6,825 bases of DNA from an uncultured Phycisphaerales bacterium (GCA_903905665.1 CAIVHJ010000344.1:1-6825); one strand, 5' to 3'; counted from the stretch's first letter, positions 1-6,103 are shown. Made by a program: numbers and translations. The notes: a model not told the origin generated them from the sequence alone.

Positions 1-1
1 G

Positions 2-1513
2 GTCATCACCGTGCCCGCATATTTCAACGACTCGCAGCGCAAGGCCACGAAAGACGCAGGTGAAATTGCGGGCCTGAAAGTCGAACGAATCATCAACGAG
101 CCGACCGCGGCGGCGCTGGCGTATGGTTTGGGGAGAAAAATCAACCAGAAAATCGCCGTGTTCGATCTGGGAGGCGGAACGTTCGACATCAGCATCCTCG
201 ACATCGGGGATAACGTGTTCGAGGTGTTGAGCACGAACGGGGACACTCACCTGGGCGGGGACGATTATGACGAATGTCTGATTCATTACGTGGCGGATGA
301 GTTTCGCAAGCAGGAAGGCATCGATTTGCGCAAAGACCCGATGGCGTTGCAGCGACTGAAAGAAGCCTGCGAAAAGGCCAAATGCGAACTCTCGACGGTT
401 CAGGAAACGACGATCAATTTGCCGTTCATTACCGCCGATCAGGCCGGTCCGAAACACCTTCAAATCACGCTGAGCCGAAGCAAGTTCGAACAACTTAGCA
501 CGTCTTTGACCGCGCGATGCCGGAATCCGGTTTTGCAGGCGATGAAAGACGCCAAGATGAGCGACAAAGACATCGACGAAGTGGTTCTGGTGGGTGGTGC
601 GACGCGGATGCCGGCGGTTCAGGCGATGGTGAAGGAGATTTTCAACAAGGAACCGAACAAGAGCATTAACCCTGACGAAGTCGTGGGGGTTGGGGCGGCG
701 GTTCAGGCGGCGGTGCTGGCGGGGGAGAAGGACGACATCGTACTGCTTGACGTAACGCCGTTGACGCTGGGCGTCGAGACGCTCGGCGGGGTCATGACCA
801 AATTGATTCATCGCAACACCACGATTCCAACCAGCAAAAGCGAGACGTTCAGCACGGCGGCTGACGGTCAGACGGAAGTGACGATCCATGTGATGCAGGG
901 TGAACGCGAGATGGCGGGGGACAATCGGTCGCTGGGGATGTTCAATCTGACGGGGATACCGCCGGCGTCCCGGGGTACGCCGCAAATCGATGTGACGTTT
1001 GACATCGACGCCAACGGCATCCTGACGGTCACGGCCAAAGACAAAGCGACCAGCCGCGAGAACAAGATCGAGATCAAGGGTTCATCGGGTCTGAATCAGG
1101 CGGAGATCGATCGGATGAAACACGATGCGGACCAGTTTGCCGAACAGGATCGGAAGAAACGCGAACTGGTAGAAACGCGAAATCAGGCGGACCACATGTT
1201 GTACACGACCGAGCAGACGCTCAAAGAGCACGGAGACAAGGTTCCGGCCGACGAGCGAGGCAAGGTCGAGGCGGCGCTCAATCAACTCAAGGAAGTCATC
1301 AAAGGCGACGATACGAGCGCGATCAAGAAGAGCATGGAAAACCTGATGTCGGCATCGCAGATGATTGGAAAGATCATGTACGAGCAGGCAGCGAAACAGC
1401 ACGGCGCTCATTCCGCAGCCGGAACTGAAACCAGCGGGGCGAGCACAGAGGGTTCTGCCAAGAAGGGAAAAGATGACGACGTGATCGATGCCGAATACGA
1501 AGTGAAAGGATGA
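2..1513 (+). CDS. dnaK: Molecular chaperone DnaK (Hsp70), 5'-truncated by the window edge
   Basis: ATP-dependent cytosolic Hsp70 that binds unfolded polypeptides together with DnaJ and GrpE. The frame is open from position 2, and its first residues (VITVPAYFND) align with about residue 139 of E. coli DnaK, so roughly 138 N-terminal residues lie outside the window. Numbering the visible 503 residues from position 2: IINEPTAAALAYG near 30-42, the phosphate-binding DLGGGTFD loop at 55-62, GGATRMP at 198-204, the interdomain linker DIVLLDVTPL at 245-254, a substrate-binding beta domain to about 390, a helical lid to about 465, then a Gly/Ser/Ala-rich tail ending DDDVIDAEYEVKG, the usual bacterial DnaK finish. 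No break or frameshift is visible. The GTG at 11 is an internal Val codon, not a start. No convincing terminator follows; the stop is 4 nt before an 8-bp tandem repeat. Identification is essentially certain. Confidence 0.97.
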   Translation, partial: VITVPAYFNDSQRKATKDAGEIAGLKVERIINEPTAAALAYGLGRKINQKIAVFDLGGGTFDISILDIGDNVFEVLSTNGDTHLGGDDYDECLIHYVADEFRKQEGIDLRKDPMALQRLKEACEKAKCELSTVQETTINLPFITADQAGPKHLQITLSRSKFEQLSTSLTARCRNPVLQAMKDAKMSDKDIDEVVLVGGATRMPAVQAMVKEIFNKEPNKSINPDEVVGVGAAVQAAVLAGEKDDIVLLDVTPLTLGVETLGGVMTKLIHRNTTIPTSKSETFSTAADGQTEVTIHVMQGEREMAGDNRSLGMFNLTGIPPASRGTPQIDVTFDIDANGILTVTAKDKATSRENKIEIKGSSGLNQAEIDRMKHDADQFAEQDRKKRELVETRNQADHMLYTTEQTLKEHGDKVPADERGKVEAALNQLKEVIKGDDTSAIKKSMENLMSASQMIGKIMYEQAAKQHGAHSAAGTETSGASTEGSAKKGKDDDVIDAEYEVKG

Positions 1514-1517
1514 AAAA

Positions 1518-1606
1518 GAGTTTAGGAGTTCGGGAGTTTAGGGGTTCAAGAGTTCAAAAGTTTAGGAGTTTGGGGGATTCAGGAGTTTCGAGGTTCAGGA
1601 ATTTTT
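1518..1606. repeat. Degenerate tandem array of an 8-bp unit, consensus GAGTTYAG
   Basis: Starting four bases after the dnaK stop, the sequence divides into eleven consecutive octamers: gagtttag, gagttcgg, gagtttag, gggttcaa, gagttcaa, aagtttag, gagtttgg, gggattcag (one extra base), gagtttcg, aggttcag and gaattttt. The TT pair at positions 4-5 is kept in almost every unit and the G/A-rich flanks vary. The period is 8, not a multiple of 3, and neither strand carries a gene here, so it is not a coding repeat. Function is unknown: it could be a slippage-born microsatellite, a protein-binding array or a dispersed genomic repeat. Confidence 0.85.
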
Positions 1607-1616
1607 GAAGCGATTG

Positions 1617-1749
1617 AATGTGGAATAGCGTTTCGGAATTGCACATTACGAAGGAAGCCCAGTGATAACCTGCTCTTGCTGGTGGGCACCTCCTATCATA
1701 TCTTCATGGATTGACGGAATCAGGGTCAGTGCGTTCCTATGGACCTGAT
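1617..1749 (+). other. Non-coding stretch with three consecutive potential hairpins
   Basis: This part of the 340-base gap between dnaK and the TraR/DksA gene holds no convincing gene but three nested inverted repeats in a row. Hairpin 1: AATGTG (1617-1622) with CACATT (1642-1647), then AAT/ATT inside. Hairpin 2: AGGA (1652-1655) with TCCT (1691-1694), GCCC (1657-1660) with GGGC (1684-1687), and ACCtGC (1668-1673) with GCtGGT (1678-1683) closing a TCTT loop. Hairpin 3: ATCAGG-g-TC (1719-1727) with GACCTGAT (1742-1749), one bulged G and a 14-nt loop. None is followed by a T-tract, so they are not standard intrinsic terminators on the plus strand. It could be a small structured RNA, the 3' UTR of dnaK, or (hairpin 3 only) a DNA operator next to the promoter. 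I recognise no RNA family. Confidence 0.4.
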
Positions 1750-1758
1750 GACCTCAAC

Positions 1759-1787
1759 TTGACTTTTCGGATAATTCAACCTAGAAT
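1759..1787 (+). promoter_or_regulatory. Sigma-70-type promoter for the TraR/DksA-lspA-ribD unit
   Basis: A -35 box TTGACT (1759-1764; 5 of 6 match to TTGACA) and a -10 box TAGAAT (1782-1787; 5 of 6 match to TATAAT) are separated by exactly 17 bp. Transcription would begin near 1794, giving a leader of about 60 nt before the GTG at 1854. An 8-bp imperfect palindrome (1719-1749) ends 9 bp upstream of the -35 box and could be an operator. Confidence 0.7.
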
Positions 1788-1836
1788 GAAGGGTCTTGGA
1801 TGAGCACAAAGTCATTGATACCATTCGGTTAGATTC

Positions 1837-1845
1837 GAGGAAGGA
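1837..1845 (+). promoter_or_regulatory. Ribosome binding site that fixes the GTG start of the TraR/DksA gene
   Basis: A purine-rich GAGGAAGGA run ends 8 nt before the GTG at 1854, which is ideal spacing. It supports GTG over any downstream start and means the whole Lys/Pro-rich tail is translated. Confidence 0.75.
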
Positions 1846-1853
1846 TACGGTCA

Positions 1854-2480
1854 GTGCCCAGGAAACCGACGAAGAAGACCACCAGCCGACCCAAAGCGCC
1901 ATCGCCTCCGAAAAAGGCTAAGGACGCAACCGCCGCAGCAAAACCCGCGCCTCCGCCTCCCAAAACGAAACCTTCTGAGAAATCGCAATCACCGGCACCG
2001 CCGAAAACCAAACCATCAACCAAGTCAGCGGCGGTGGCGACACCTTCCGCGGCGCGCTCGATTCCGACTCCATTGGCAGAACCCAAACCGCCTCAGCAAA
2101 CTTCACTGACGCCGGCGGACCTGGAAGCGTTTCGTAAGTTGCTTCTGGACAAGCGATCAGAACTGGTGGGAAACGTGCGATCCCTTGAAGACGGCGCCCT
2201 CAACAAAAACGGCACCAATTCCGACAATTCCCACATGCCGATTCACATGGCGGACGTCGGTTCCGACACCTGGGAGCAGGATTTTGCACTGGAACTGATG
2301 GCAACGGAGCGAGAATTGCTCCGCGAAATTGACGCCGCACTGGAGCGGATCGAGAATAAAACTTTCGGTGTCTGCGAAGCCACCGGCCAACTCATCACCA
2401 AGGCCCGACTCCTCGCCAAACCGTGGGCCCGCTATTGCATCGAGTATGCCCGTCAAAAAGAAAAAGGTCTGGTTCGGTAA
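1854..2480 (+). CDS. TraR/DksA-family protein with long Lys/Pro/Ala tail and degenerate zinc finger
   Basis: Family members bind in the RNA polymerase secondary channel and modulate initiation. This 208-residue protein has two parts. Residues 1-82 are low-complexity, basic and Pro/Ala/Lys-rich, with a repeated PPKTKPSxKS block (35-44 and 49-58) whose two copies use different codons. From 85 a helical TraR/DksA domain follows, with the loop MADVGSDTWEQDF (132-144) between the two coiled-coil arms; its acidic residues correspond in position to the DksA coiled-coil tip. The C-terminal finger region reads GVCEATG...RYCIEYA: Cys174 and Cys195 remain, but the second cysteine of each CxxC pair is Thr177 and Tyr198, so tetrahedral Cys4 zinc binding is unlikely. 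Classical DksA is about 150 residues and lacks such a tail. The start is GTG with a strong ribosome binding site. It is first in the unit and ends 3 nt before lspA. The family call is firm; the exact role is inferred. Confidence 0.88.
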   Translation: MPRKPTKKTTSRPKAPSPPKKAKDATAAAKPAPPPPKTKPSEKSQSPAPPKTKPSTKSAAVATPSAARSIPTPLAEPKPPQQTSLTPADLEAFRKLLLDKRSELVGNVRSLEDGALNKNGTNSDNSHMPIHMADVGSDTWEQDFALELMATERELLREIDAALERIENKTFGVCEATGQLITKARLLAKPWARYCIEYARQKEKGLVR

Positions 2481-2483
2481 CCG

Positions 2484-3095
2484 GTGAACATGACGAATCC
2501 ACGCGAAATTCCACTCGCATCATCGGTCGAAGACGCGCCGGATTCTCGTCCGGCATGGTATTCGCCGTATGCGCACATCCGCTTGTGGCTCATCACACTG
2601 GTGGGACTCGGACTCGATCTTGGATCGAAGCAATGGGCGTTTTCATCGCTGGTTTCGGGCCGACGCATCGTGCTGATTTCGAACGTTTTTTCTCTCAAGA
2701 CGTCGCTGAACAAAGGCGCGTTGTTCGGTTTGGGTCAGAATCAGGCGGGTTTGTTCATCTTCGCCTCCATCGTGGCGTTTGCGCTGGTGATTTATGTGTT
2801 CGCGAGAAGCAGCAGCCGTCACGGATTGTTTCACGTCAGTCTGGGTTTCATTCTCGGAGGCGCCGTGGGGAATCTTTTCGATCGGATTTTCATCGGAGGC
2901 CAAGTCCGTGATTTTTTGAGCATCGACGTGGCGGTCGGACGTTTCAAATTGTGGCCGTGGATTTTCAACGGGGCGGACGTCTGGCTGGTCATCGGATTTG
3001 TACTATTGATGTTCTATTCATTTTTTGGTCCTAAAGAAAAGTCTTCTCAAATAGAGCCCGAACGTGAGTCGTCACCCCCTTTCATCTCAGGATGA
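2484..3095 (+). CDS. lspA: Lipoprotein signal peptidase (signal peptidase II)
   Basis: Inner-membrane aspartyl protease that removes the signal peptide from diacylglyceryl-modified prolipoproteins. Residues 33-54 form the first membrane helix with the conserved DLGSK (45-49); NKGALFG (76-82) matches the family N-x-G-A-x-F block; helix 2 spans about 88-107. GGAVGNLFDR (125-134), VRDF (141-144) and FNGAD (161-165) follow, so Asp133, Asp143 and Asp165 are all present; the last two align with the catalytic pair. Helix 4 spans about 166-181. At 203 residues it is longer than the usual 160-170, because of about 30 extra polar N-terminal residues and a short acidic tail. GTG at 2484 and ATG at 2490 are both possible starts in the same frame, and neither has a well-spaced ribosome binding site. 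The gene probably depends on translational coupling to the gene ending at 2480. Its 3' end overlaps ribD by 32 nt. Confidence 0.95.
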   Translation: MNMTNPREIPLASSVEDAPDSRPAWYSPYAHIRLWLITLVGLGLDLGSKQWAFSSLVSGRRIVLISNVFSLKTSLNKGALFGLGQNQAGLFIFASIVAFALVIYVFARSSSRHGLFHVSLGFILGGAVGNLFDRIFIGGQVRDFLSIDVAVGRFKLWPWIFNGADVWLVIGFVLLMFYSFFGPKEKSSQIEPERESSPPFISG

Positions 3096-4179
3096 AGACC
3101 TGATGCGTCGGGCGCTTCGTTTGGCCCGGCGTGGACAGGGATTCGTCGAACCCAATCCGATGGTCGGATGCGTACTGGTCAAAAACGACCGGATCATCGC
3201 CGAAGGTTACCATCATTATTTTGGCGGACCTCATGCGGAGGTGGACGCCTTGCGCCGGGCGGGAAACCGCACACGCGGCACCGTCGCCTACGTTACGCTC
3301 GAACCATGCAACTATTTCGGGAAGACGCCGCCGTGCACGGAGGCATTGATCCGGGCGGAAGTTTCCGAAGTGTTCGCCGCCACGAAAGACCCCAATCCTC
3401 GCGTGGCGGGTAAGGGTTTGTCGCAACTTCGGCGGGCGGGGATCAAAACCCACGTCGGTCTGCTCCAGTCGGAGGCGATTCAGCTCAATGCCCCCTATCT
3501 CAAACGGTGTACGCAGAAACTGCCTTATGTCATTGCCAAATGGGCGCAAAGCATCGACGGAAAAATCGCCACCCACACCGGCGATTCGAAATGGATCAGC
3601 TGCGAATCTTCGAGACGGATGGTTCACGAATTGAGAAGCCGAGTGGACGCTGTTCTTGTCGGAATCGGAACGATCCTGAAAGACGACCCGATGTTGAACT
3701 GTCGCGACGGTGCGCCGCGCCGAATTGCTACACGCGTCATCCTTGATACGCACCTGCGAACTCCGATGTCGGCCCTGGTCGTGCAGACGGCCAACAAATG
3801 GCCGACGCTGATTTTCACGTCACCGAAATATTCCCGCTCCCCAAAAGCAAAACAACTTCGCAGCCGTTTTGTTCAGGTTGAATCCGTCCGACCCACATCC
3901 GAGGGAATCCCGCTCCGACAAGTTTTGCGACGTCTGTATGAACGCGGAATGACCAATGTGCTGATCGAAGGAGGCGGAAAAGTCCTTGGCTATGCTTTTG
4001 ACGAGCACCTGATCGACGAAATTCACGTGTTCATCGCGCCGAAACTGATCGGCGGCCGGGCGGCGATTTCACCCCTGTCCGGTCGGGGGATTCTTCGCAT
4101 CCGCAACGCATCGATCCTAAAATCCGTCGAAATCCGACGCGTCGGTCCGGATTTGTACTATCACGCATATTTGAGATAA
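3064..4179 (+). CDS. ribD: Bifunctional riboflavin biosynthesis deaminase/reductase RibD
   Basis: Catalyses the second and third steps of riboflavin synthesis from GTP: deamination of the diaminopyrimidine, then NADPH-dependent reduction of the ribose chain. The 371 residues match the usual two-domain length. The deaminase domain (about 8-150) has PNPMVGCV (30-37), HAEV (57-60, zinc His57 and catalytic Glu59) and EPCNYFGKTPPC (80-91, zinc Cys82 and Cys91). The reductase domain (about 154-371) shows KWAQSIDGKIA (159-169), GIGTILKDDPMLN (200-212) and IEGGGKVLG (301-309). One oddity: the usual His two residues after Cys82 is Tyr84. I chose the GTG at 3064 because QDEDLMRRAL aligns with the very N-terminus of E. 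coli RibD; the ATG at 3103 would cut this off. There is no obvious ribosome binding site, and the start lies 32 nt inside lspA, which suggests coupled translation. No other rib genes are visible. Confidence 0.95.
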   Translation: MSRHPLSSQDEDLMRRALRLARRGQGFVEPNPMVGCVLVKNDRIIAEGYHHYFGGPHAEVDALRRAGNRTRGTVAYVTLEPCNYFGKTPPCTEALIRAEVSEVFAATKDPNPRVAGKGLSQLRRAGIKTHVGLLQSEAIQLNAPYLKRCTQKLPYVIAKWAQSIDGKIATHTGDSKWISCESSRRMVHELRSRVDAVLVGIGTILKDDPMLNCRDGAPRRIATRVILDTHLRTPMSALVVQTANKWPTLIFTSPKYSRSPKAKQLRSRFVQVESVRPTSEGIPLRQVLRRLYERGMTNVLIEGGGKVLGYAFDEHLIDEIHVFIAPKLIGGRAAISPLSGRGILRIRNASILKSVEIRRVGPDLYYHAYLR

Positions 4180-4180
4180 T
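4172..4180 (+). promoter_or_regulatory. Possible extended -10 promoter at the ribD stop codon
   Basis: TGA-GATAAT fits the extended -10 pattern TGn-TATAAT with one mismatch and overlaps the ribD stop. Upstream, TTGTAC (4153-4158, 16-bp spacing) is only a poor -35, which an extended -10 can tolerate. A start near 4187 would place the hairpin at 4191-4236 at the 5' end of the transcript. Weak evidence: AT-rich stops often resemble -10 boxes. Confidence 0.3.
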
Positions 4181-4190
4181 GTTTCGATCC

Positions 4191-4236
4191 GTTCGTTTGT
4201 CGATTGAGCACCTCGCAGGCGTCGTGCTAAACGAAC
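4191..4236 (+). promoter_or_regulatory. Bulged 13-bp hairpin in the leader of the glycosyltransferase gene
   Basis: GTTCGTTT (4191-4198) is perfectly complementary to AAACGAAC (4229-4236). Directly continuous on the 3' side, GTGCT (4224-4228) pairs with AGCAC (4207-4211). The result is an 8-bp lower stem, an 8-nt one-sided bulge (4199-4206), a 5-bp upper stem and a 12-nt loop. No T-tract follows, so it is not an intrinsic terminator. It ends 2 nt before the ribosome binding site, so folding or a bound protein could affect translation of the gene at 4251, or protect the mRNA end. Confidence 0.5.
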
Positions 4237-4238
4237 CT

Positions 4239-4243
4239 AAGGA
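4239..4243 (+). promoter_or_regulatory. Ribosome binding site of the GT2 gene
   Basis: AAGGA lies 7 nt before the ATG at 4251, with an in-frame TAG immediately upstream of the ATG. This fixes the start and shows that the gene initiates independently rather than by coupling to ribD, 71 nt upstream. Confidence 0.75.
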
Positions 4244-4250
4244 ATTCTAG

Positions 4251-4970
4251 ATGAACCTGGAAACATTCAAAACTCTGTCCGTGGTCATTCCCGTATATAA
4301 CGAGCGAGAGACGCTCGAAGAAATACTCAAGCGAGTGATTGCCGTCGAACTTCCGCTCGCAAAACAGTTGATCCTCGTGGACGACTTCAGCACCGACGGC
4401 ACGCGCGACCTGTATGCATCCATCAAACAAACGTATCCTCAGATCGAAATCGTGGCGATGATGCATGAACGCAACATGGGTAAAGGCGCAGCGCTCCGAA
4501 CCGGTTTTGCGGCGGCCACCGGTGAAATCGTTTTGATTCAGGACGCCGATCTGGAATACGATCCGCGCGATTACCCGCGTCTGTTGCAACCCATTCTCGA
4601 AGGAAGAGCCGACGTCGTCTATGGTTCGCGGTTCGTCGGCAGCGAAGCCCATCGCGTGTTGTTTTTCTGGCACATGATCGGAAATCAGATGCTCACGCTG
4701 ATGTCCAACATGATGACCAATTTGAATCTGACCGACATGGAAACGTGCTACAAAGTCTTCCGGGCGTCGGTGATCAAGAGCATTCGGATCCGATCGGACC
4801 GGTTCGCGTTCGAGCCTGAAATCACCGCCAAAGTCGCCCGAAAGCGATGTCGCATCTACGAGGTCGGAATCGGTTACGCCGGTCGATCCTATGAAGAAGG
4901 AAAGAAAATCACCTGGTGGGACGGAGTCAAGGCCCTCGGCGCCATTTTCTATTATCGTTTCTTTGATTGA
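4251..4970 (+). CDS. Family 2 glycosyltransferase, polyprenyl-phosphate sugar transferase (DPM1-like) type
   Basis: A GT-A fold enzyme expected to move a sugar from a nucleotide donor to a lipid phosphate or glycan acceptor at the cytoplasmic face of the membrane. The 239 residues are a complete single catalytic domain: LSVVIPVYNE (9-18), the nucleotide-binding LVDDFSTDGT (42-51), NMGKGAALRTG (75-85), the metal-binding DxD in QDADLEYDP (97-105), YGSR (124-127), TDMETCYKVF (161-170) and RFAFEPEITAK (184-194). This order is that of the DPM/DPG-synthase-like subfamily. No C-terminal transmembrane domain is present, unlike ArnC or GtrB types, so it would act as a soluble or peripheral enzyme, with the acceptor unknown. 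It has its own ribosome binding site and ends 11 nt before the epimerase gene, so the two are probably co-transcribed. The family is certain; the donor and acceptor cannot be read from sequence. Confidence 0.92.
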   Translation: MNLETFKTLSVVIPVYNERETLEEILKRVIAVELPLAKQLILVDDFSTDGTRDLYASIKQTYPQIEIVAMMHERNMGKGAALRTGFAAATGEIVLIQDADLEYDPRDYPRLLQPILEGRADVVYGSRFVGSEAHRVLFFWHMIGNQMLTLMSNMMTNLNLTDMETCYKVFRASVIKSIRIRSDRFAFEPEITAKVARKRCRIYEVGIGYAGRSYEEGKKITWWDGVKALGAIFYYRFFD

Positions 4971-4981
4971 GCGAGACCGCC

Positions 4982-6073
4982 ATGAAACTCATCAACGTTT
5001 GCGGCGCCCGACCCAACTTCATGAAAATCGCCGCGCTCATGGCGGCCTATCGGGAGTTTCCGAATATCCAGCCGATCCTCGTTCACACCGGCCAGCACTA
5101 CGATTCCAGCATGAGCGATTTGTTTTTCGACCAGCTCCAGATTCCGCGGCCCGATATCAACCTCGAAGTGGGCAGCGGTTCTCACGCCGAACAAACCGCC
5201 CAGATCATGCTTCGGTTCGAACCCGTGCTGCAACAGATTAAACCGGATGCCGTGGTCGTGGTCGGCGATGTGAACTCCACGATCGCATGCAGTCTGACAG
5301 CGTGCAAAATGCAGATTCCGGTGGGTCACGTGGAGGCGGGACTGCGCAGCTTCGACCGAACGATGCCGGAAGAAATCAACCGGCTGCTGACCGATGCCGT
5401 CAGCGACCGGCTTTTCGTCAGCGAACCCAGCGGTGTCGAAAATCTGAAACGCGAAGGAATTGATTCGTCAAAAATCCATTTCGTCGGGACCGTCATGATC
5501 GACACGCTGCTTACGCACCTCGAACTCGCCCGTCGATCGGATATCTTGCAATCCCTCCGCCTCCAACCCAGCCGATACGGCGTGATCACACTTCACCGGC
5601 CCAACAACGTCGATGAATGCGCCGTGCTGACCGGAATCTACCGCGCCTTTGATGTAATTCGGCAGCAACTTCCTCTTGTGTTCTGCATGCACCCCCGAAC
5701 GCGAAAACAAACCGAGCAGTTCAGTCTGTGGTCCATGCTTGCAGACATGAAGAATATGAGCGTCACGCCCCCGCTTGGATATCTGGAGTTTTTGCATTTG
5801 ATGTCGCAGGCTGCTGTGATCCTGACGGATTCGGGCGGAATGCAGGAAGAAGCCACGATCCTGAAAGTGCCCTGTCTGACGCTTCGCCACAATACCGAAC
5901 GACCGATCACGCTGACGCACGGCACGAGTATTTTGGCGGGCAACACGACACAGAGTATTTTGCAGGCGTACGACCGAGTCGATGAAATCCGCCGGCGAAC
6001 CATTCAGACTCCGCCTCTCTGGGACGGCCGAGCCGCCCACCGCATCGCCGCCATCCTGTCGAAAACATCGTGA
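4982..6073 (+). CDS. wecB: Non-hydrolysing UDP-N-acetylglucosamine 2-epimerase
   Basis: Interconverts UDP-GlcNAc and UDP-ManNAc in the cytoplasm, supplying ManNAc-derived sugars for surface polysaccharides. The 363 residues have the GT-B-like epimerase layout: GARPNFMK (8-15), VGDVNST (94-100, Asp96), GHVEAGLRS (115-123, Glu118), PEEINR (129-134, Glu130 and Arg134), HRPNN (205-209, His205), CMHPRTR (235-241), TDSGGMQEEA (282-291) and TERPITLTHGT (305-315). Asp96, Glu118, Glu130, Arg134 and His205 align with E. coli WecB Asp95, Glu117, Glu131, Arg135 and His213. HRPNN replaces the more common HRREN-type block, and the Glu118-Glu130 spacing is two residues shorter than in E. coli. I chose ATG 4982 because MKLINVCGARPN matches the family N-terminus; an in-frame TTG at 4967 would add five residues and overlap the upstream stop. 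The ribosome binding site is weak, consistent with coupling to the glycosyltransferase gene. A mnaA-type name would serve equally well. Confidence 0.93.
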   Translation: MKLINVCGARPNFMKIAALMAAYREFPNIQPILVHTGQHYDSSMSDLFFDQLQIPRPDINLEVGSGSHAEQTAQIMLRFEPVLQQIKPDAVVVVGDVNSTIACSLTACKMQIPVGHVEAGLRSFDRTMPEEINRLLTDAVSDRLFVSEPSGVENLKREGIDSSKIHFVGTVMIDTLLTHLELARRSDILQSLRLQPSRYGVITLHRPNNVDECAVLTGIYRAFDVIRQQLPLVFCMHPRTRKQTEQFSLWSMLADMKNMSVTPPLGYLEFLHLMSQAAVILTDSGGMQEEATILKVPCLTLRHNTERPITLTHGTSILAGNTTQSILQAYDRVDEIRRRTIQTPPLWDGRAAHRIAAILSKTS

Positions 6074-6103
6074 TGTCGTTGCAAGAAACCAAATCGGCGC
6101 AAT

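Noticed and set aside
11..13. GTG as the start of dnaK
   Set aside because: The frame continues upstream to the window edge with conserved DnaK residues (VIT before VPAYF), so this is an internal Val codon.
1518..1606. CRISPR-like or IS-end interpretation of the short repeats
   Set aside because: The units are 8 bp, contiguous and without spacers, and there are no cas or transposase genes or terminal inverted repeats nearby.
1594..1609. TTCA/TGAA pair plus T-run as a dnaK terminator
   Set aside because: Only 4 bp of AT-rich stem with the T-run inside the loop; too weak for an intrinsic terminator.
1618..1665. 15-codon reading frame (ATG to TGA) in the dnaK downstream gap
   Set aside because: No ribosome binding site, no promoter, and it lies within a hairpin-forming stretch; easily a chance frame.
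1800..1832. Ten-codon leader peptide MSTKSLIPFG before the TraR/DksA gene
   Set aside because: With transcription starting near 1794, its purine-rich site (1789-1793) would not be in the mRNA, and the peptide has no regulatory codon run.
2423..2911. Plus-strand open frame bridging the TraR/DksA gene and lspA
   Set aside because: It is a different frame of two recognised genes, rich in Arg/Ser/His as expected for a shifted frame, with no family resemblance.
3082..3753. Long minus-strand open frame opposite ribD
   Set aside because: It is antisense to a well-conserved RibD sequence, has no recognisable motif, and reflects codon bias of the real gene.
4967..4981. TTG start for the epimerase, five codons upstream
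   Set aside because: The ATG at 4982 matches the family N-terminus exactly and the upstream residues (SETA) have no counterpart.
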